Of a stretch of DNA of 64,000 nt, positions 9,174 through 21,126 are shown in pieces. A model generated the notes under the pieces. That model was not told the DNA's origin. It did not search any database and saw nothing but the letters and a program-made list of their open reading frames with translations. The stretch lies in NCBI GenBank assembly GCA_028095005.1, contig CM051463.1:5378295-5442294 (forward strand), in the 5' to 3' direction. The translations under genes and the position numbers were made by a program. The number at the start of each line of letters is the position of its first letter. Position 1 is the stretch's first letter. The DNA is from Rhynchospora pubera. Its lineage: Eukaryota > Streptophyta > Magnoliopsida > Poales > Cyperaceae.

Positions 9174-12100
9174 TCATTTATTTTTTGGTGACTTCGGTCG
9201 ATCTACCCACACGCCTTCTTCCTGATTGGAACGCAAATTACTTGCTAACTCTTCAATTGGTTGCGGTGTCCCATCGATACCTGTGAACATAATAAGTATA
9301 TTGCAACGCAAATTACTTGCTAACTCTTCAATTGGAACGCGAATTGTTCATATTAATTCTGTAAATTTTTTTCTACAGATTTAAAATTAATTATATATAC
9401 CTGTGGAGAATGGTGCTATTTCATCAAATTGATCATATTCTTCTTCGTCCACGACATCTTCAACGCCAACGATGCGTCTTTTTCCGGGAAGTACCACATG
9501 TCGTCCCTTGTCAGCCGGGTCAACAATATAAAAAACTTGCATTGCTTGTTTGTTTGCAAGTATGAAAGGATCATCGGAATATCCCAATTTTTTTAAATCA
9601 ACGGTTACAAATCCGTTTTTATCAGTCTTCACGCCGCTTTTGAGCACCCATTTACATTCAAACACTGCTATTTTAAATGCATTATAATCAAATTCCCAAA
9701 TTTCTTCAATCCAACCATAATACGGCTCCGATGATGTTCCATCACTTGATATGGCTACTATTGTAACTCCGCTGTTTTGTACTGTGCTTTTTCCATCTTG
9801 TTTTTTTGTTTACCAGGTGAAACCATTCAGGTCGTAACCTTGATAAGTGTGCACATTGGCGTTGGGACCTTTGGCAAGACATTTCACCGTTTCATTTGAA
9901 GGTCGGGACAGTGAGACCTTGTTTCTGAACCATTTCACAAAACTTTTGTTGTGTTCCTTGGTGATCCAATTTTTTGATCTCTGAGGATTCTGCTCTCGCA
10001 ACTCGGCTATGTGTTCATTAACATAAGGAGACACAACAGCGACTTGTTGCAGAATTTTAAGATGAACTTTTTCTCTCTTTGCAAGGTCCATTGTAATTAC
10101 TTTCATACCAATTATGCTTTTCCCTAAGAGCCTACCTTCGTGTCTATTTTTGGGCAGGCCAATAGGTTGAACTCCATCTAGATAATCATTATAAAAATCA
10201 ATAATCTCTTCTGCAACATATCCTTCAATTATGCTTCCTTCTGGTCGAGATCTGCTTCGAACTAACCCTTTCAACTGACCCATTGCTCTTTCAAAAGGGT
10301 ACATGTACCGCAAAAATATCGGACCGCACTGTTTTATTTCTCTGACTAAATGAATGGTCAAATGCACCATTACAACGAAGAACGAGGGGGGAAAGTGCAT
10401 TTCCAACTCACATATGGTCTGAACCGCATCAGTTTCCAACTGAGTAAGTTTTTCAGGATCGATCATTTTAGAGCAGATTTTATTGAAGAAGAAACACAAC
10501 TTAGTGATAGAATTTCGAACTTCTTCTTTAAAACATGCTCGGATTGCAACCGGAAGCAACTGGGTTAACAACACGTGATAATCGTGTGACTTCATTCCAA
10601 TCAATTTCATATCCTTTGTAGATACCTTTCGTGAAATATTGGAGGAATAACCAGTTGGAACCCTAATAGACCTCAAACACTCCAACAAACTGAGTTTCTC
10701 TTTCTTAGTTAAAGTATAAACAGCATTAGGTAACCAATCCCGTTTCTTACTATTGTCTTCCTTTGCAGCTAGTTCCAGTCGAATTCCCATTTCTATCATG
10801 TCTTTTCTCACATTAACATTATCCACTTTTCCTTGAGGATTTAAAATCAAAGTAACCAGATTTTCACAAATGTTCTTGATTATATGCATCGCATCCAAAC
10901 AATGTCTGACATCCAGATAAGTCCAGTATTCAAGGTCCCAGAATATAGACTTCTTCTTCCAAGAACTCTTTTCTGGAATTCTATTCACAAATGGTTTCCC
11001 CAACTGAATTTTAAGATCCTTAACACTTTCATAAGTCTGTCTTCCAGATTTTGGTATAGGTGCCCGGCGGGTTTCGGTGTTGCCATCAAATTTGTTCCTA
11101 TAAGGTGCCCGACGGTATGGGTGATGACGGCTTAGAAATCTACGGTGTCCCAAATAGACTGTTTTTCTACAATTCGATAGCCATATCGAATGTGTTTCCT
11201 CCATGCAAACAGGACATGCCTTTGTTCCTATAACCCGACAAGTTCCCGTACGCGGGAAAGTCATTAATTGTGCAAAATATCATCGCACGTAAGGTGAAAT
11301 GATTTCTGGAATGCGCATCAAAGACCTTCACTCCGTCCTTCCACAACCTATCAAGGTCCTCTATTAACGGAGCCAAGTAGACATCTATATCGTTTCCGGG
11401 TTGTTTTGGACCAGAAATGAGCAACGGCATCATAAGATATTTTCTTTTCATGCATAACCAGGGAGGAAGGTTGTAAATAACCAACAAAACTGGCCAGACA
11501 CTTCGGTTGGTACTCATGAGACCGTAAGGATTCATTCCGTCCGTGCACAATCCCAATCTCAAATTTCTAGACTCGCTGCCAAACTCAATAAAATGACTGT
11601 CTATGTTGTTCCACTGGGGTGAGTCTGCTGGATGTCTAAGCTTTCCATCTTTCTTTCTGCCTTCTGCATGCCACCTCAACAGTTTAGCATCTTTTGAATT
11701 ACTAAAAAGACGCTCAAACCTTTGTATTATAGGTAGATACCACAATGTTTTCGCAGCTGGTTTCTTCTTCCATGGACTATCTTCTTCGTCATCCAAATCA
11801 CCGTCCCTTTGTCTATACCGGGATGCATTACACTTTGGACATTTCTGGAGGTTCTCATACTCATTTCGAAACAATATACAATCATTCGGACATGCTGCAA
11901 TTTTCACTATATCTAATTTCAAAGGACATAATAATTTTTTGGCCTTATAAGTTGTATCTGGCAATGTATTGTCTGCTGGAAGCATTTCTCGCAAAAGACC
12001 GAGCAAAGATGTGAAACTCTTATCGCTCCAATTGTTTTTAGCTTTCAAGTTATATAACTTAAAAACAGTTTTTATTTTTGAGAATTTATCTTCATTGCAA

Positions 12101-12642
12101 CCAGGATATAAGGGTATATGAGAGTTTTCATCCAACTTTTGAAACACATCAGGAACATCATCAATAAAATCATTGGGTAATTCATTCATCATTTCATCCA
12201 AATCATTTTCTCTAATGTCATCATTATATTGTGGTTCACTTAAATTTTCTATATGATCATCACCCACTATTACATTATCCTCTATATCATGCCCCCAATC
12301 ATTTTGTACAATATTTTCAAAATCATCAAATACATTAATATTGCTCCTTCCAGCATCTAAATTTTCTTCCAATTTTTCTCCATGTGAAACCCAACGGAGG
12401 TATTTTGGTGTTGTCATCCATCCACGCTGAATCAGATGTGATCTAATCACTTTACTATCTTGTCTCTCAAAGTTCAGACAGTGTTTACAAGGACATAAAA
12501 TTCTGGGCTTTCCAGTCAACTTTCGATGTTCTTCTGCACATTTTATGAACTCATCAACAAGTCCAACAAATTCATCTGATATTCTTGAATAGTCAAACAT
12601 GTACTTCTCCCTCAGATCCATCTGTATATATCCAAAAGTCAA
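9174..12642 (-). pseudogene. TNP2-type CACTA transposase, disrupted
   Basis: The main exon runs 12642-9401 and the last exon 9280-9174, joined by GT/AG sites. Order of regions: Transpos_assoc zinc-binding region (CPCKHCLNF, start probably the ATG at 12621), acidic linker, Transposase_21 core (CTDGMNPYGLM, WPVLLVIYNLPPW, NDFPAYGNLSGY, KTVYLGHRRFL, DAMHIIKNICENL), a DUF4218-like region (ELEMHFPPSFFVVMVHL, YMYPFERAMG) and a DUF4216-like end (KSTVQNSGVTIVA, VFECKW, YIVDPAD). Two lesions: a single-nucleotide frame change near 11225, between the GNLSGY and KACPVC motifs, and an in-frame TAA at 9810-9812. The same frame stays open and homologous on both sides of the TAA. The family catalyses cut-and-paste transposition. 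This copy should not make a full protein. Confidence 0.88.
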
Positions 12643-12705
12643 GGTTTAGGGTTTATAGATTTAATGCAATATATTAGATTTTTGGGCCGGTTACCATCCT
12701 AGCCC

Positions 12706-12939
12706 GCTCTTTGGATACTCTTGTCTCATTAGCGAGCGTACGTTAGATGCAACGTATTGTCTGAGAAAAATTCGGCAGCATTTCCCCTTATGTTCCCTGA
12801 ATACGCAAACACACGATTAATCGTGCGTACGTACCCGTGGGAACATAAGAGGAAATGCCGTCGAATTTTTCTCACACAACACGTTGCATCTAACGTACAG
12901 CTCGCTGTCCTAAATGAGACAAGATAGTATCCAAAGAGC
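12706..12939. repeat. Long hairpin (foldback) upstream of the transposase gene
   Basis: The left arm starts GCTCTTTGGATACTCTTGTC and the right arm ends with its near complement TATCCAAAGAGC. The arms are about 90-100 bp, with a loop at about 12797-12838 that holds the small palindrome ACGATTAATCGT. Two more hairpins follow directly: AGTACTCCCGACCGGGAGTACT and CCGAGATTAATCC with GGATTAATCTCGG (to about 13000). No clear target duplication was found, so it may be a foldback MITE or part of the element's own promoter. Confidence 0.75.
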
Positions 12940-13413
12940 AGTACTCCCGACCGGGAGTACTATCCGAGATTAATCCCTAATGGATTAATCTCGGACGGGC
13001 AAGACCTAAAATAGTTCAAATTCCGGCATTTTGGTCCTACATGACAATACTTAACTAATAGATGCAAATGCCAATTAACCAATATGTATATGCATAGTAA
13101 ATCGAAAAAAAATCCAAAAAAAATATTGAGGGTTAAAATAAAAATTACCGAAATTGTCTTCTCTCAATCCGCCCTCTTCCTCTTCAATAGAAAAACTTTC
13201 TCTTCCTCTTTGATCTCCTTTGCTTTCTCTACTTATTTTGTAAATTTTCGGAATTTTTAACAATTTTTAGCTATTTTTTTATGAGGTTTTACAAAGAGAA
13301 AAAAACTTTCGGTTGTAGATGGAAAATAATGGCCATGAAGTAGTGAAGATGAGTAATATACAAAGGGAAGGAGGAGGAGATATACCCCTTGAACTGAAAA
13401 TATCTGCGTATTA

Positions 13414-13715
13414 TTAGTACCGGTTTTTTATAAAAAACCGGTACTAATAGTTGGCAGATAATTAAAAAAAAAATGGGTTAGCATTAGTACCGGTTTTTCT
13501 AAAAAACCGGTACTAAAGATGCAATTTTTAGTACCGGTTTTTTGGAAAAACCGGGTACTAATGCTAACCCATTTTTTTAAGGTTTTTTCCAGAAACATTT
13601 AGTACCGGTTTTTAAAAAAACCGGTACTAAAGGTATTGACTGACAATTACGGATTTGCCATCTTCTAATATTTATACCGGTTTTCTTAAAAAACGGTACT
13701 AAAGACCTGGTACTA
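13414..13715. repeat. Right subterminal repeat array of the CACTA element
   Basis: Four or more units of TTAGTACCGGTTTTT with facing AAAAACCGGTACTAA, some decayed, next to the right terminus. It lies upstream of the transposase gene, so it may also act as part of its promoter. Confidence 0.85.
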
Positions 13716-13739
13716 ATGCTTTTTTTTGGCGTAGTGCTC

Positions 13740-15864
13740 ACTGCAGGTAAATCATCATAATGGCTGAAAATATTGCAGTTAGATGTGCAAAACCTCTTCC
13801 TTAGTTCTATAGAAATGTTTTTTTGAGGGTCAAAAAAAATTTTTTAGGGTCGTTCTATATAAATGTTTACCTTGTGATTCCTTCCATCTGGTCAATCATG
13901 GCTAAAAAGCTAAGAATAAACTTGATGTAGTGGCTCCACAAAGAAATTCTAATTAATTTTCATTAGAGCTTATTGTAATGATGTTTACTTTTCAATGTAA
14001 TCATATCGGAAAAAAGTTCTTTTGACAACTTAGTTTATGTGATCTGCACGCTTATTACAATATTACTATTTATAATGATGCAATATTTGTATAGATATAT
14101 TTATTTATAACGGTATACACTTGTCAAGGGGACCATGTTGTATGCCGTCATGTAAAGTAGGAGTCGATGGTTTAGGATTCAACTTCACTGAGAGCCATTA
14201 ACAGCCCACTATACATCTTTGTAGAGTATACGTACATGCTAGCTAGCTAGGCACTATGCAAGTAGCATTTTTTTTATACGAGGAAGAGCATAGGCACCTG
14301 ACGTCCCCAATACTATCTAATTTTTTCAATATTTTTTTTCAACTTTACTTCAGGTTTGGTGTACATGGCTAGCACTGGATCTTAATTTGAATGTAAAAAC
14401 GAAAATAGTATGATGAATAACATATTGTAAAGGTCAAGTTGTAATTTAAATGACTTCATTGGCATGCACCAATTAGAATTGTATTGTTGATCTTGCCATT
14501 CTCCTCTTGTGCTGTTACACTATTTTCCACTCGAGAAGAAATGCGAGTACTGTAATACAGTGGTGCAGTAAAACTTTGGACAAATAAATTGTTTTTGGTT
14601 ATTTGTATATATGAATGCAGTTAAAAAATATTTATTGGATTTTTACTAAAAAAAAAAACTTTGAACTCTTCATACTTCTAAGTTGCAAGATTTCCAAAGA
14701 TCTATAATTTGGCAATAATTATCATGATGCTAACAGCACGATTAGATATAATTACAAAATAACTATCTTGGAAAAGCGTATTTGACTGCCTGAGCTATTC
14801 AAGGCCACTTTCAAAGATGCCAATTATATATAAGAAACATCAAAATTCTGGTGACTATATAAAACCTTTATTTTGTGACCACATCCCTAATCCCTTGTTG
14901 GCCTGAAGGTATAACAGCTAGAGCTTGAAGCAGAAGCATGAAGAAGCAATTAACATTAGCTAAGGTTCCCTTTGGCAAACAAAAACAATTTGTGAACTAT
15001 TGTAGTAGGCAGAGGTCTCCAAAATAAGAAAGGTGTCATTGAACTATACTAGAGGATTAAGAAATTAATTTCATGAAAGTGCTTTCAGGCACTTATATAC
15101 AAGCTTAAACAAATATAGTAGACAAATTTTTTGTGTAATTTTCTTATGTAACATTCACTTTTTCCCAATGAAATTTCAGCCTGGGGGCACTTTCGCCTCC
15201 TGACCATCAAATAACAAACCTTTTACCCAACAAATAAATTCAACATACCCAACGCGTCATAAGAGAATCACATCACTTTATTATGGTTCTATATATATAT
15301 ATATATAGTGATAGATCAAGTACGTGGAGGACTGGTTACACTATATATATATGGTAATGTTTTGATTTGTTTTATTTTTTTCGCTTTTTTAATATAAACA
15401 AAAGTGCGGAAAATAAACAATTTATTAATTAAAGATGAAAATAATTTGTTAACATGGAAGTAGTTTTTGAAATCCATATATAGTAAACATAATTTTCAGT
15501 CAAACAGACAAAATATATATTCATTTATATGCTGTATCAGCATTAAGCCTTCTAGGTTTAATCATTGAATATATTGGTTCATCTTGAAGACTTGAACTTC
15601 TAGCATTGTATTTTGGTTCATGTATAAGTTAAATGTCATTAGTCATTATTATTAAAAAGTTCAAAGATTATAATGTTATATATATGATGTGTATCAATGT
15701 TTTCAACAGTAGATATAGGGGTAGCAGAGCATTTCTGATTTCATTACCAATTTCTAACCTCCAATTGCTAAATAGTTGCATGTCTACGGTCACACACAAT
15801 TAAGCAAGGCTAGTACATCAGTAGGACAAAGGGAAAAAATGAAAAAGAAAAATGGTTGGATGCT
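13740..15864. other. Intergenic AT-rich DNA
   Basis: I see no gene, long repeat or recognisable element in this stretch beyond short AT runs such as that at 15290-15307. Confidence 0.6.
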
Positions 15865-16116
15865 CTATAGATTTTTCTCTACAACTTTCATTCCAAAAGC
15901 ATGACCTACACCAGGGCTATGGCCGGGCGTGCTTGGCCGATTATCATCAGTTGTCATACTCGGCTTGGCAACAGTACTACGAGACCTCTTGGTTCTGCTA
16001 GTATGATGAACTTCTGTAGCACTTATCTCTGGAAGTAGTTTCCTTGCCTCACATGAGACTATGAATGCTAAACAAATTACAATGATGTATGTACTTGTAT
16101 GTTTGACGTTAGCCAT
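15865..16116 (-). CDS. CEP: CEP-family secreted signalling peptide precursor (second copy)
   Basis: An 83-residue single-exon precursor. Residues 1-24 are a signal peptide ending FIVSCEA, followed by RKLLPE. The CEP box at residues 58-72 is DNRPSTPGHSPGVGH, differing from the 2.2-kb copy at the Ser/Thr position and at His/Asn. A basic RTKRSRS stretch sits in the variable region. The shared SCEARKL motif, length and orientation show the two genes are paralogues separated by the CACTA insertion. It likely releases a hydroxyprolinated 15-residue hormone to the apoplast. The promoter side contains a tandem duplication that doubles the TATA-like sequence (see 16151-16498). Confidence 0.93.
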   Translation of the reverse strand: MANVKHTSTYIIVICLAFIVSCEARKLLPEISATEVHHTSRTKRSRSTVAKPSMTTDDNRPSTPGHSPGVGHAFGMKVVEKNL

Positions 16117-16150
16117 GAGTGTTTCTTGTTCAAAGGAGAAAGACTTAGAG

Positions 16151-16498
16151 TAGAGGAAATGAGATGTTTGTTAGTTCAATATGCAACGGTTGCAATGAGA
16201 TCATTATATACAGTTCAGAAGCTCTTGCACTATTGAAACTAGATATATAAAAAAAAAACCAAGAAAAGGAGAAATAAATAAAATCTTGGAATATGGGACC
16301 ATTAACTAACATTAATGAGCTAGGTAGAGGAAATGAGATGTTTGTTAGTTCAATATGCAACGGTTGCAATGAGATCATTATATACAGTTCAGAAGCTCTT
16401 GCACTATTGAAACTAGATATATATATAAAAAAGAAACCAAGAAAAGGAGAAATAAATAAAATCTTGGAATATGGGACCATTAAATAACATTAATGTGG
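16151..16498. repeat. Tandem duplication (2 x ~174 bp) in the promoter of the second CEP gene
   Basis: Copy 1 starts TAGAGGAAATGAGATGTTTG at 16151 and copy 2 with the same bases at 16325. Both contain TCATTATATACAG, read on the gene's strand as CTGTATATAATGA, a possible TATA box (near 16205, about 90 bp from the ATG, and near 16379). The copies are nearly identical, which implies a recent duplication. Confidence 0.9.
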
Positions 16499-18285
16499 AT
16501 ATAAATATAAGTTTATCTTTAATAATTAACTAATCAACATAATTAAAGAAAACAAAACGTAACTACCTCTAGAAGTATCACTGTTTGCTGTGGATCAGAA
16601 CTAGTGCTGGAAACAGAAAAGCCAAGGTTACTTATAGATTATTAACTTGTACTTGATAAAATTGATTGTCGTTGCTATGCACAAACACAGGCGCGCGCGC
16701 ACACATTCAAATAAACGAGTTACAATCTGCACTGTTTTAGGCTATTAGCATATAACATCTGATGACCTCAAATGTATTAATTTTCTGATGCTAGTACAAC
16801 TAACTAGTCAACAATTACTAATATAGTATCATCATGAACCTAGCTAGATCTTCTCGTCTCAATAGCACCACAGAGGGAATCATTTCCCCTTTTTAAAAGG
16901 AATATTTCAGAATTTGTTCACGTATGGCTACGAGAAAATGTGCACCGTCTCATCAAAGTTGAAGACTAATATTTCATTAGCTAATTTGGAATGGAAAGGT
17001 TTACATTCCGATGTATTCATTCTGAAAAGTCCTCTTTTTAGATAGTGTGTACTGTCAGCGTGGTCAGTTGATTGCTGCATTATTTGCTAAAGATGCTCCA
17101 TTCACATAAATATAATTGTTATTGTTTCGATTATATATATCAACTGAATCTAACTACTGAACAGGCATATTAGGATAATCAATGGTTTACCAGAGGTGCT
17201 CATTCTGAGCCAATAATACAGCCTACTGCTTTTGTGGGAGTGTGTCACTTATATTCGTTAAATATGCATGGCAAAAAGTGCGGACATTTGACCTTCTCTA
17301 TGCCTCCCTTTCTTCTCATACTTTATATTTTCTTTTGGGTTTGGTCTTTGGTGCTCTCGACAGAAATGAAGCTGTCAAGAACAAAACATTTAATTAATCA
17401 ATTAGAAGCCAACCGGTATTTTACCAAGGTCCAAGGTCCATACTGTGGGTATGGTGGCCATGTTCTTGTCATAAGTATGGACTTCTCGTCGATTTAATTT
17501 GGCAAGTGCCATCATGCATGTTTTTGCACTTCAACTTAAAGCATTTGAAAGCAGTCCAAATGCATGCACGCATAAGCAGTGATGTCAATTGATAAACAAT
17601 ATTAAATATTGAGTTTTATATTGTGCGTAATAAAATGGATATATTCCAAGTGGATATTTTCAATGCACAAATGACATAAGCTGTGATCGACGCTGCTATA
17701 CAGTTTTTTTAAAAGGCATGTTTGACTGCAAGAAAGCTTTTTGACGCCTCCGTCAAAACCAATTTGCCACAAAAAGATTATTCCTCCATGATCAATTTGC
17801 CACAAAAAGTAGCACGATTTCTGAGTTTAATAAACACACCAAGGTCATAGAGACAATTTGGGTCTAGCAATTGAATCCAAGGATGCCTTCATAATCAACT
17901 GTCGAGAGCCTTTACTGTACCGCCTCTCTTCTGGGAATTAGGAAGAAATAATTCGCAGGTTTGAAAAAATATTGTTAAAATTATGGCCCATGAATAAATA
18001 TTGAAAATGTTCTCGATGCTGACTAAAAAATCCACCGAGACTTTAACATTGCCAAAATCGTTTATTTATTTATTTTTTTATTTTTCTTGAACACGCATCA
18101 GACCACCAAACAGAAGTTCTGTATTTTAAAATTTTAAAGATGCTGGAACAAGAAATCAAGATAGAAGCTTAACAAAAAGACTGATAGGATAATAACGATC
18201 CTGTTTTGCTTGTTTCTTATTATTATTATTATTATTATTATTTTTTTTTTGAAGGAAGTAATTTTATAAAATTGATTGCATCATC
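16499..18285. other. Intergenic DNA without recognised genes
   Basis: AT-rich. It contains a short (GC)n/(AC)n stretch near 16690 and an (ATT)n run near 18218-18240. Short open frames here have no recognisable product. Confidence 0.6.
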
Positions 18286-18289
18286 AATT

Positions 18290-19110
18290 TTCTTTAGGGG
18301 ATTATTAGCAGCTACACCTCCATCAATTATGTTAATATCTCATGTTGCCCAGTTGTCTTTTGAAGTAATGAGATGGCATGGAAGTTCGAGCTGTTGACAT
18401 GCCAATAATTTATGTGAAAGAGGTGCATTATGCTTTTGTTGATATGCATATATTGAAGCATGCCCACAGCTAAATTAGTTAAAATAATATGTTGACAGAG
18501 AGAAAAAGAGAACAATGTACCTCATGGCTGGAGAATGGTGGCAGTATGTCAATATTGGTAAGGCTCTGGTGCAGCCTGTTTCCCAAGTTCTTCTTGATAA
18601 TATTATGAAGGTACTTGTCATCCTAGCATAGATCTTACATGGCACATTGTAACTTAAATGCTCTGCCTACTATTCCACTGGCAAAGTAAGAAGTGAATAA
18701 TACGTACAAAATCACGAAACCTGGCTGGGGGGTTTTTTATAGACATTTAATTTAGAAATAAGTTGGGAGGCTTGACCCTCAATTTATCATAAAAAGAAAA
18801 AAAGTACAAAATCACATAATCATCATATTAATACAACGACATGGAAGGATCCATACCAGTACCAATCGGAACCAATGTTGTACTTGTAATGGCAGGAGGC
18901 ACAACACAGGCTTTGGTAATTGGCAATTAAGCACCACGCACCATAAAGGACAGCGCTGAAAAATGTTGTTTATAACAACAACTGTGATTGACAAAATATC
19001 TTGTCAGCGTTCTCCAAGTAGAAAATTTTAATCTTTGGCTGCAAAAACAGGTCGGTTCCTTTTAGTTCTGAGCCATCAGCATTGCCATCGTTACAACTTC
19101 CTCATCCTAA
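18290..19110 (-). pseudogene. Patatin-like lipase pseudogene fragment
   Basis: Three blocks match exons of the intact patatin gene at 21.1-23.8 kb in the right order and strand: 19110-18990 (exon 2, the TTTTGGCTGC and GGAGAAC region before KIF), 18690-18518 (exon 3, around ATAATATTATGAAGGTAC) and about 18430-18290 (exon 4, around GCTACACCTCCATCAATTA, the DGG region). Frames are broken by indels and I could not find exons 1 and 5-7. An 88-bp LINE tail (18716-18803) is inserted between the exon-3 and exon-2 blocks. It is a dead tandem copy. Confidence 0.8.
18716..18803 (+). mobile_element. Severely 5'-truncated LINE (3' tail)
   Basis: The 12-bp direct repeat GTACAAAATCAC flanks it (18704-18715 and 18804-18815). 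The end, GGAGGCTTGACCCTCAATTT followed by an A-rich tail, matches the 3' end of the LINE at 48.6 kb (GAGGGCTTGACCCTC then poly-A). A target-site repeat, A-tail and 5' truncation indicate target-primed reverse transcription. Confidence 0.85.
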
Positions 19111-21126
19111 AGTAGTTCACAAGGTTTTAACGTGAAATTTTAACCTGACTGCTTACCATACCACTTGCCATATAAGGGTTCAAAACACGACCTTTCTCTC
19201 CCCCATGTCTAGGTAATTTTTTTTTTTTTTGTCCCAAGGAACTTTTTTAACTTAATGAAAGCAGACAGGGATAGGACTATGATTGAAAAGAACAAAAGCA
19301 CTGTGTGCTGTGATGAAGCTGATCCACTAGGGCTTGCTATATATATACAGATTGTGAGAACAAAACCAGTATGCTCAGGCTAGTAAAACTTATGCAATAT
19401 AATTTTTAAACAACAACAACAGCATTCATTAATTCTTGTAATCTTCCAAGCTTTTTTGAAATCTTAATACCGCCTTTCTACGAAATGTTATAAAATATCA
19501 AAATAAATGCACTTAATGATCAATATAGACCTGGTGATGACCATCTTAGAAAACAGATATCAGATAGCATATATTAACTCTTCAACAGGGTGCCAGTTTC
19601 TTTCTATATTACAGTTTTATACTTTTTCATGCTTCTACAAGACTTTTCTTAAGTTGAATTTGTGTACCATTTGGTAAGTGAATTTTAGAGAAACCTAAGT
19701 TTAGTGACGACTAGATGTGCCAGATACAGCTCATGAAACAGTGTGTGCTACTGGTAAACTAAGGAATGTCAAATGCCTCCACTTGTCCTTGACACACTCA
19801 CTTGAACACTGATGGCAAAAAAAATTACAAACTCAGAATAATGAAATAAATCATCTCATTTGCTAATATCACTCTCTCAACAATTTGATGTTTGGACATA
19901 ATCACAGCTCAAATACTAATCTCTTTAAAAATTGTTCAAAAAACCATTTAAAAAAAATCAAGTCATTTGGAGCCAAATCCACATTAATTGATCCTTGTAA
20001 AAATTGAGCCCAAACATGCCCGATATCAGAATCTACCAGAAACACTACAACCAAATTATCAATCTACTAAGAACCCAAAGCATTCTGATTCCCCATCTAA
20101 CAAGGAATTATAACCCAATATTTATCACTCGGACAGAACCCATGGTTAAGCCACCTGACAATTAACCACATCTAGTTACATTAGTTGCAGAAGTTAGTAT
20201 TAATAAAGAATAGTAGAGTTAATGAAGACAATTCTGTATTTTGTATTTTTCACAGAGAATTAGGAACTATTTAGCAATAAGAGGATGAATATCACTTAAT
20301 CTGGAGTATTGCATAAACTATATAGAAACTCATTGCAAAATAGGAGCAGAATCAATTTGGATAAAATTAATTAAGAAGGAAATTTTACTGAACGTGATTA
20401 CGCAATTAAATCCCATGAAGGCTCCAGCGCTTCATGCATCCAACCACTACCACCACTACCACATTCCTTCTCAACCGAATCTGCTGATTCTCTCATACAA
20501 GGAGAAAGAAGGGGAAGTTTACTTGGGCTGTAGTTTCAACTGAATTGAGCCCAATGGATCGAATCATTTAGACAGCAGTTATATTCCAAAAATGAATCAA
20601 TTGCAACCAACTTTTTGCTTTTCATTTTTCTTGTTTCCGTTGTAATATGCGAACTATATATCAGGTACTTGCAGTTGTTTCTACGGTGTAAAAAACAATT
20701 CTACCGGAAACAACTATGGCACATGTTACTGTACCACGTTTTAAGAAAGATGCAACAAGTTTTACGCTTGTTTGACAAATATTTACTCTTTAATCCATCT
20801 ATCAAGTTCAGTAGAAATGCACACAAGAGCTCATAGCAAAGTCTAGTCATCGTCCAATGATCTTAAAGAGACCACCAATATAAAGATTTGCAATTTAATA
20901 TTTCTCAAATACTAGACTAGACAGGGGACCATGCAATCATCAAGATATAAAGGAAAAGCTAAGACTTTTATTCAATTTTTACAAAGAACAAAGAACAAAG
21001 AACACAAATATAATTACAACAAATAAGACCAAATGCTATGAATTAGCTTACACTTTATTTGATTTATGTAATACAATCATCATTGGTATAACACAATAAA
21101 GAATTCCATGGTAGCAACTGGGCAAA
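19111..21126. other. Intergenic DNA downstream of the patatin-like gene
   Basis: AT-rich. No gene recognised. A CT/ACC-rich block at 20400-20560 could be an exon relic but has no identifiable product. Confidence 0.55.

Larger units (their letters stand above)
2863..13736 (-). mobile_element. CACTA (En/Spm) DNA transposon, 10.9 kb
   Basis: The element starts CACTGCGCCA and ends TGGCGTAGTG (inverted repeat CACTRCGCCA), flanked by the 3-bp target repeat CTC (2860-2862 and 13737-13739). These are the marks of the CACTA superfamily. Both ends hold many palindromic subterminal copies of TAGTACCGGTTTTT with AAAAACCGGTACTA. All genes inside run on the minus strand: a TNP2-type transposase at the right, two small ORFs, and a gene combining a Ptta/En/Spm second-protein region with a Ulp1-like protease region at the left. 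The transposase reading frame is broken, so the copy is probably not autonomous. It lies between two CEP genes and begins 0.3 kb upstream of the first one's TATA box. Confidence 0.92.

Noticed and set aside
16145..16480. 111-residue repetitive open frame on the minus strand
   Set aside because: It is just the translation of the duplicated CEP promoter segment.
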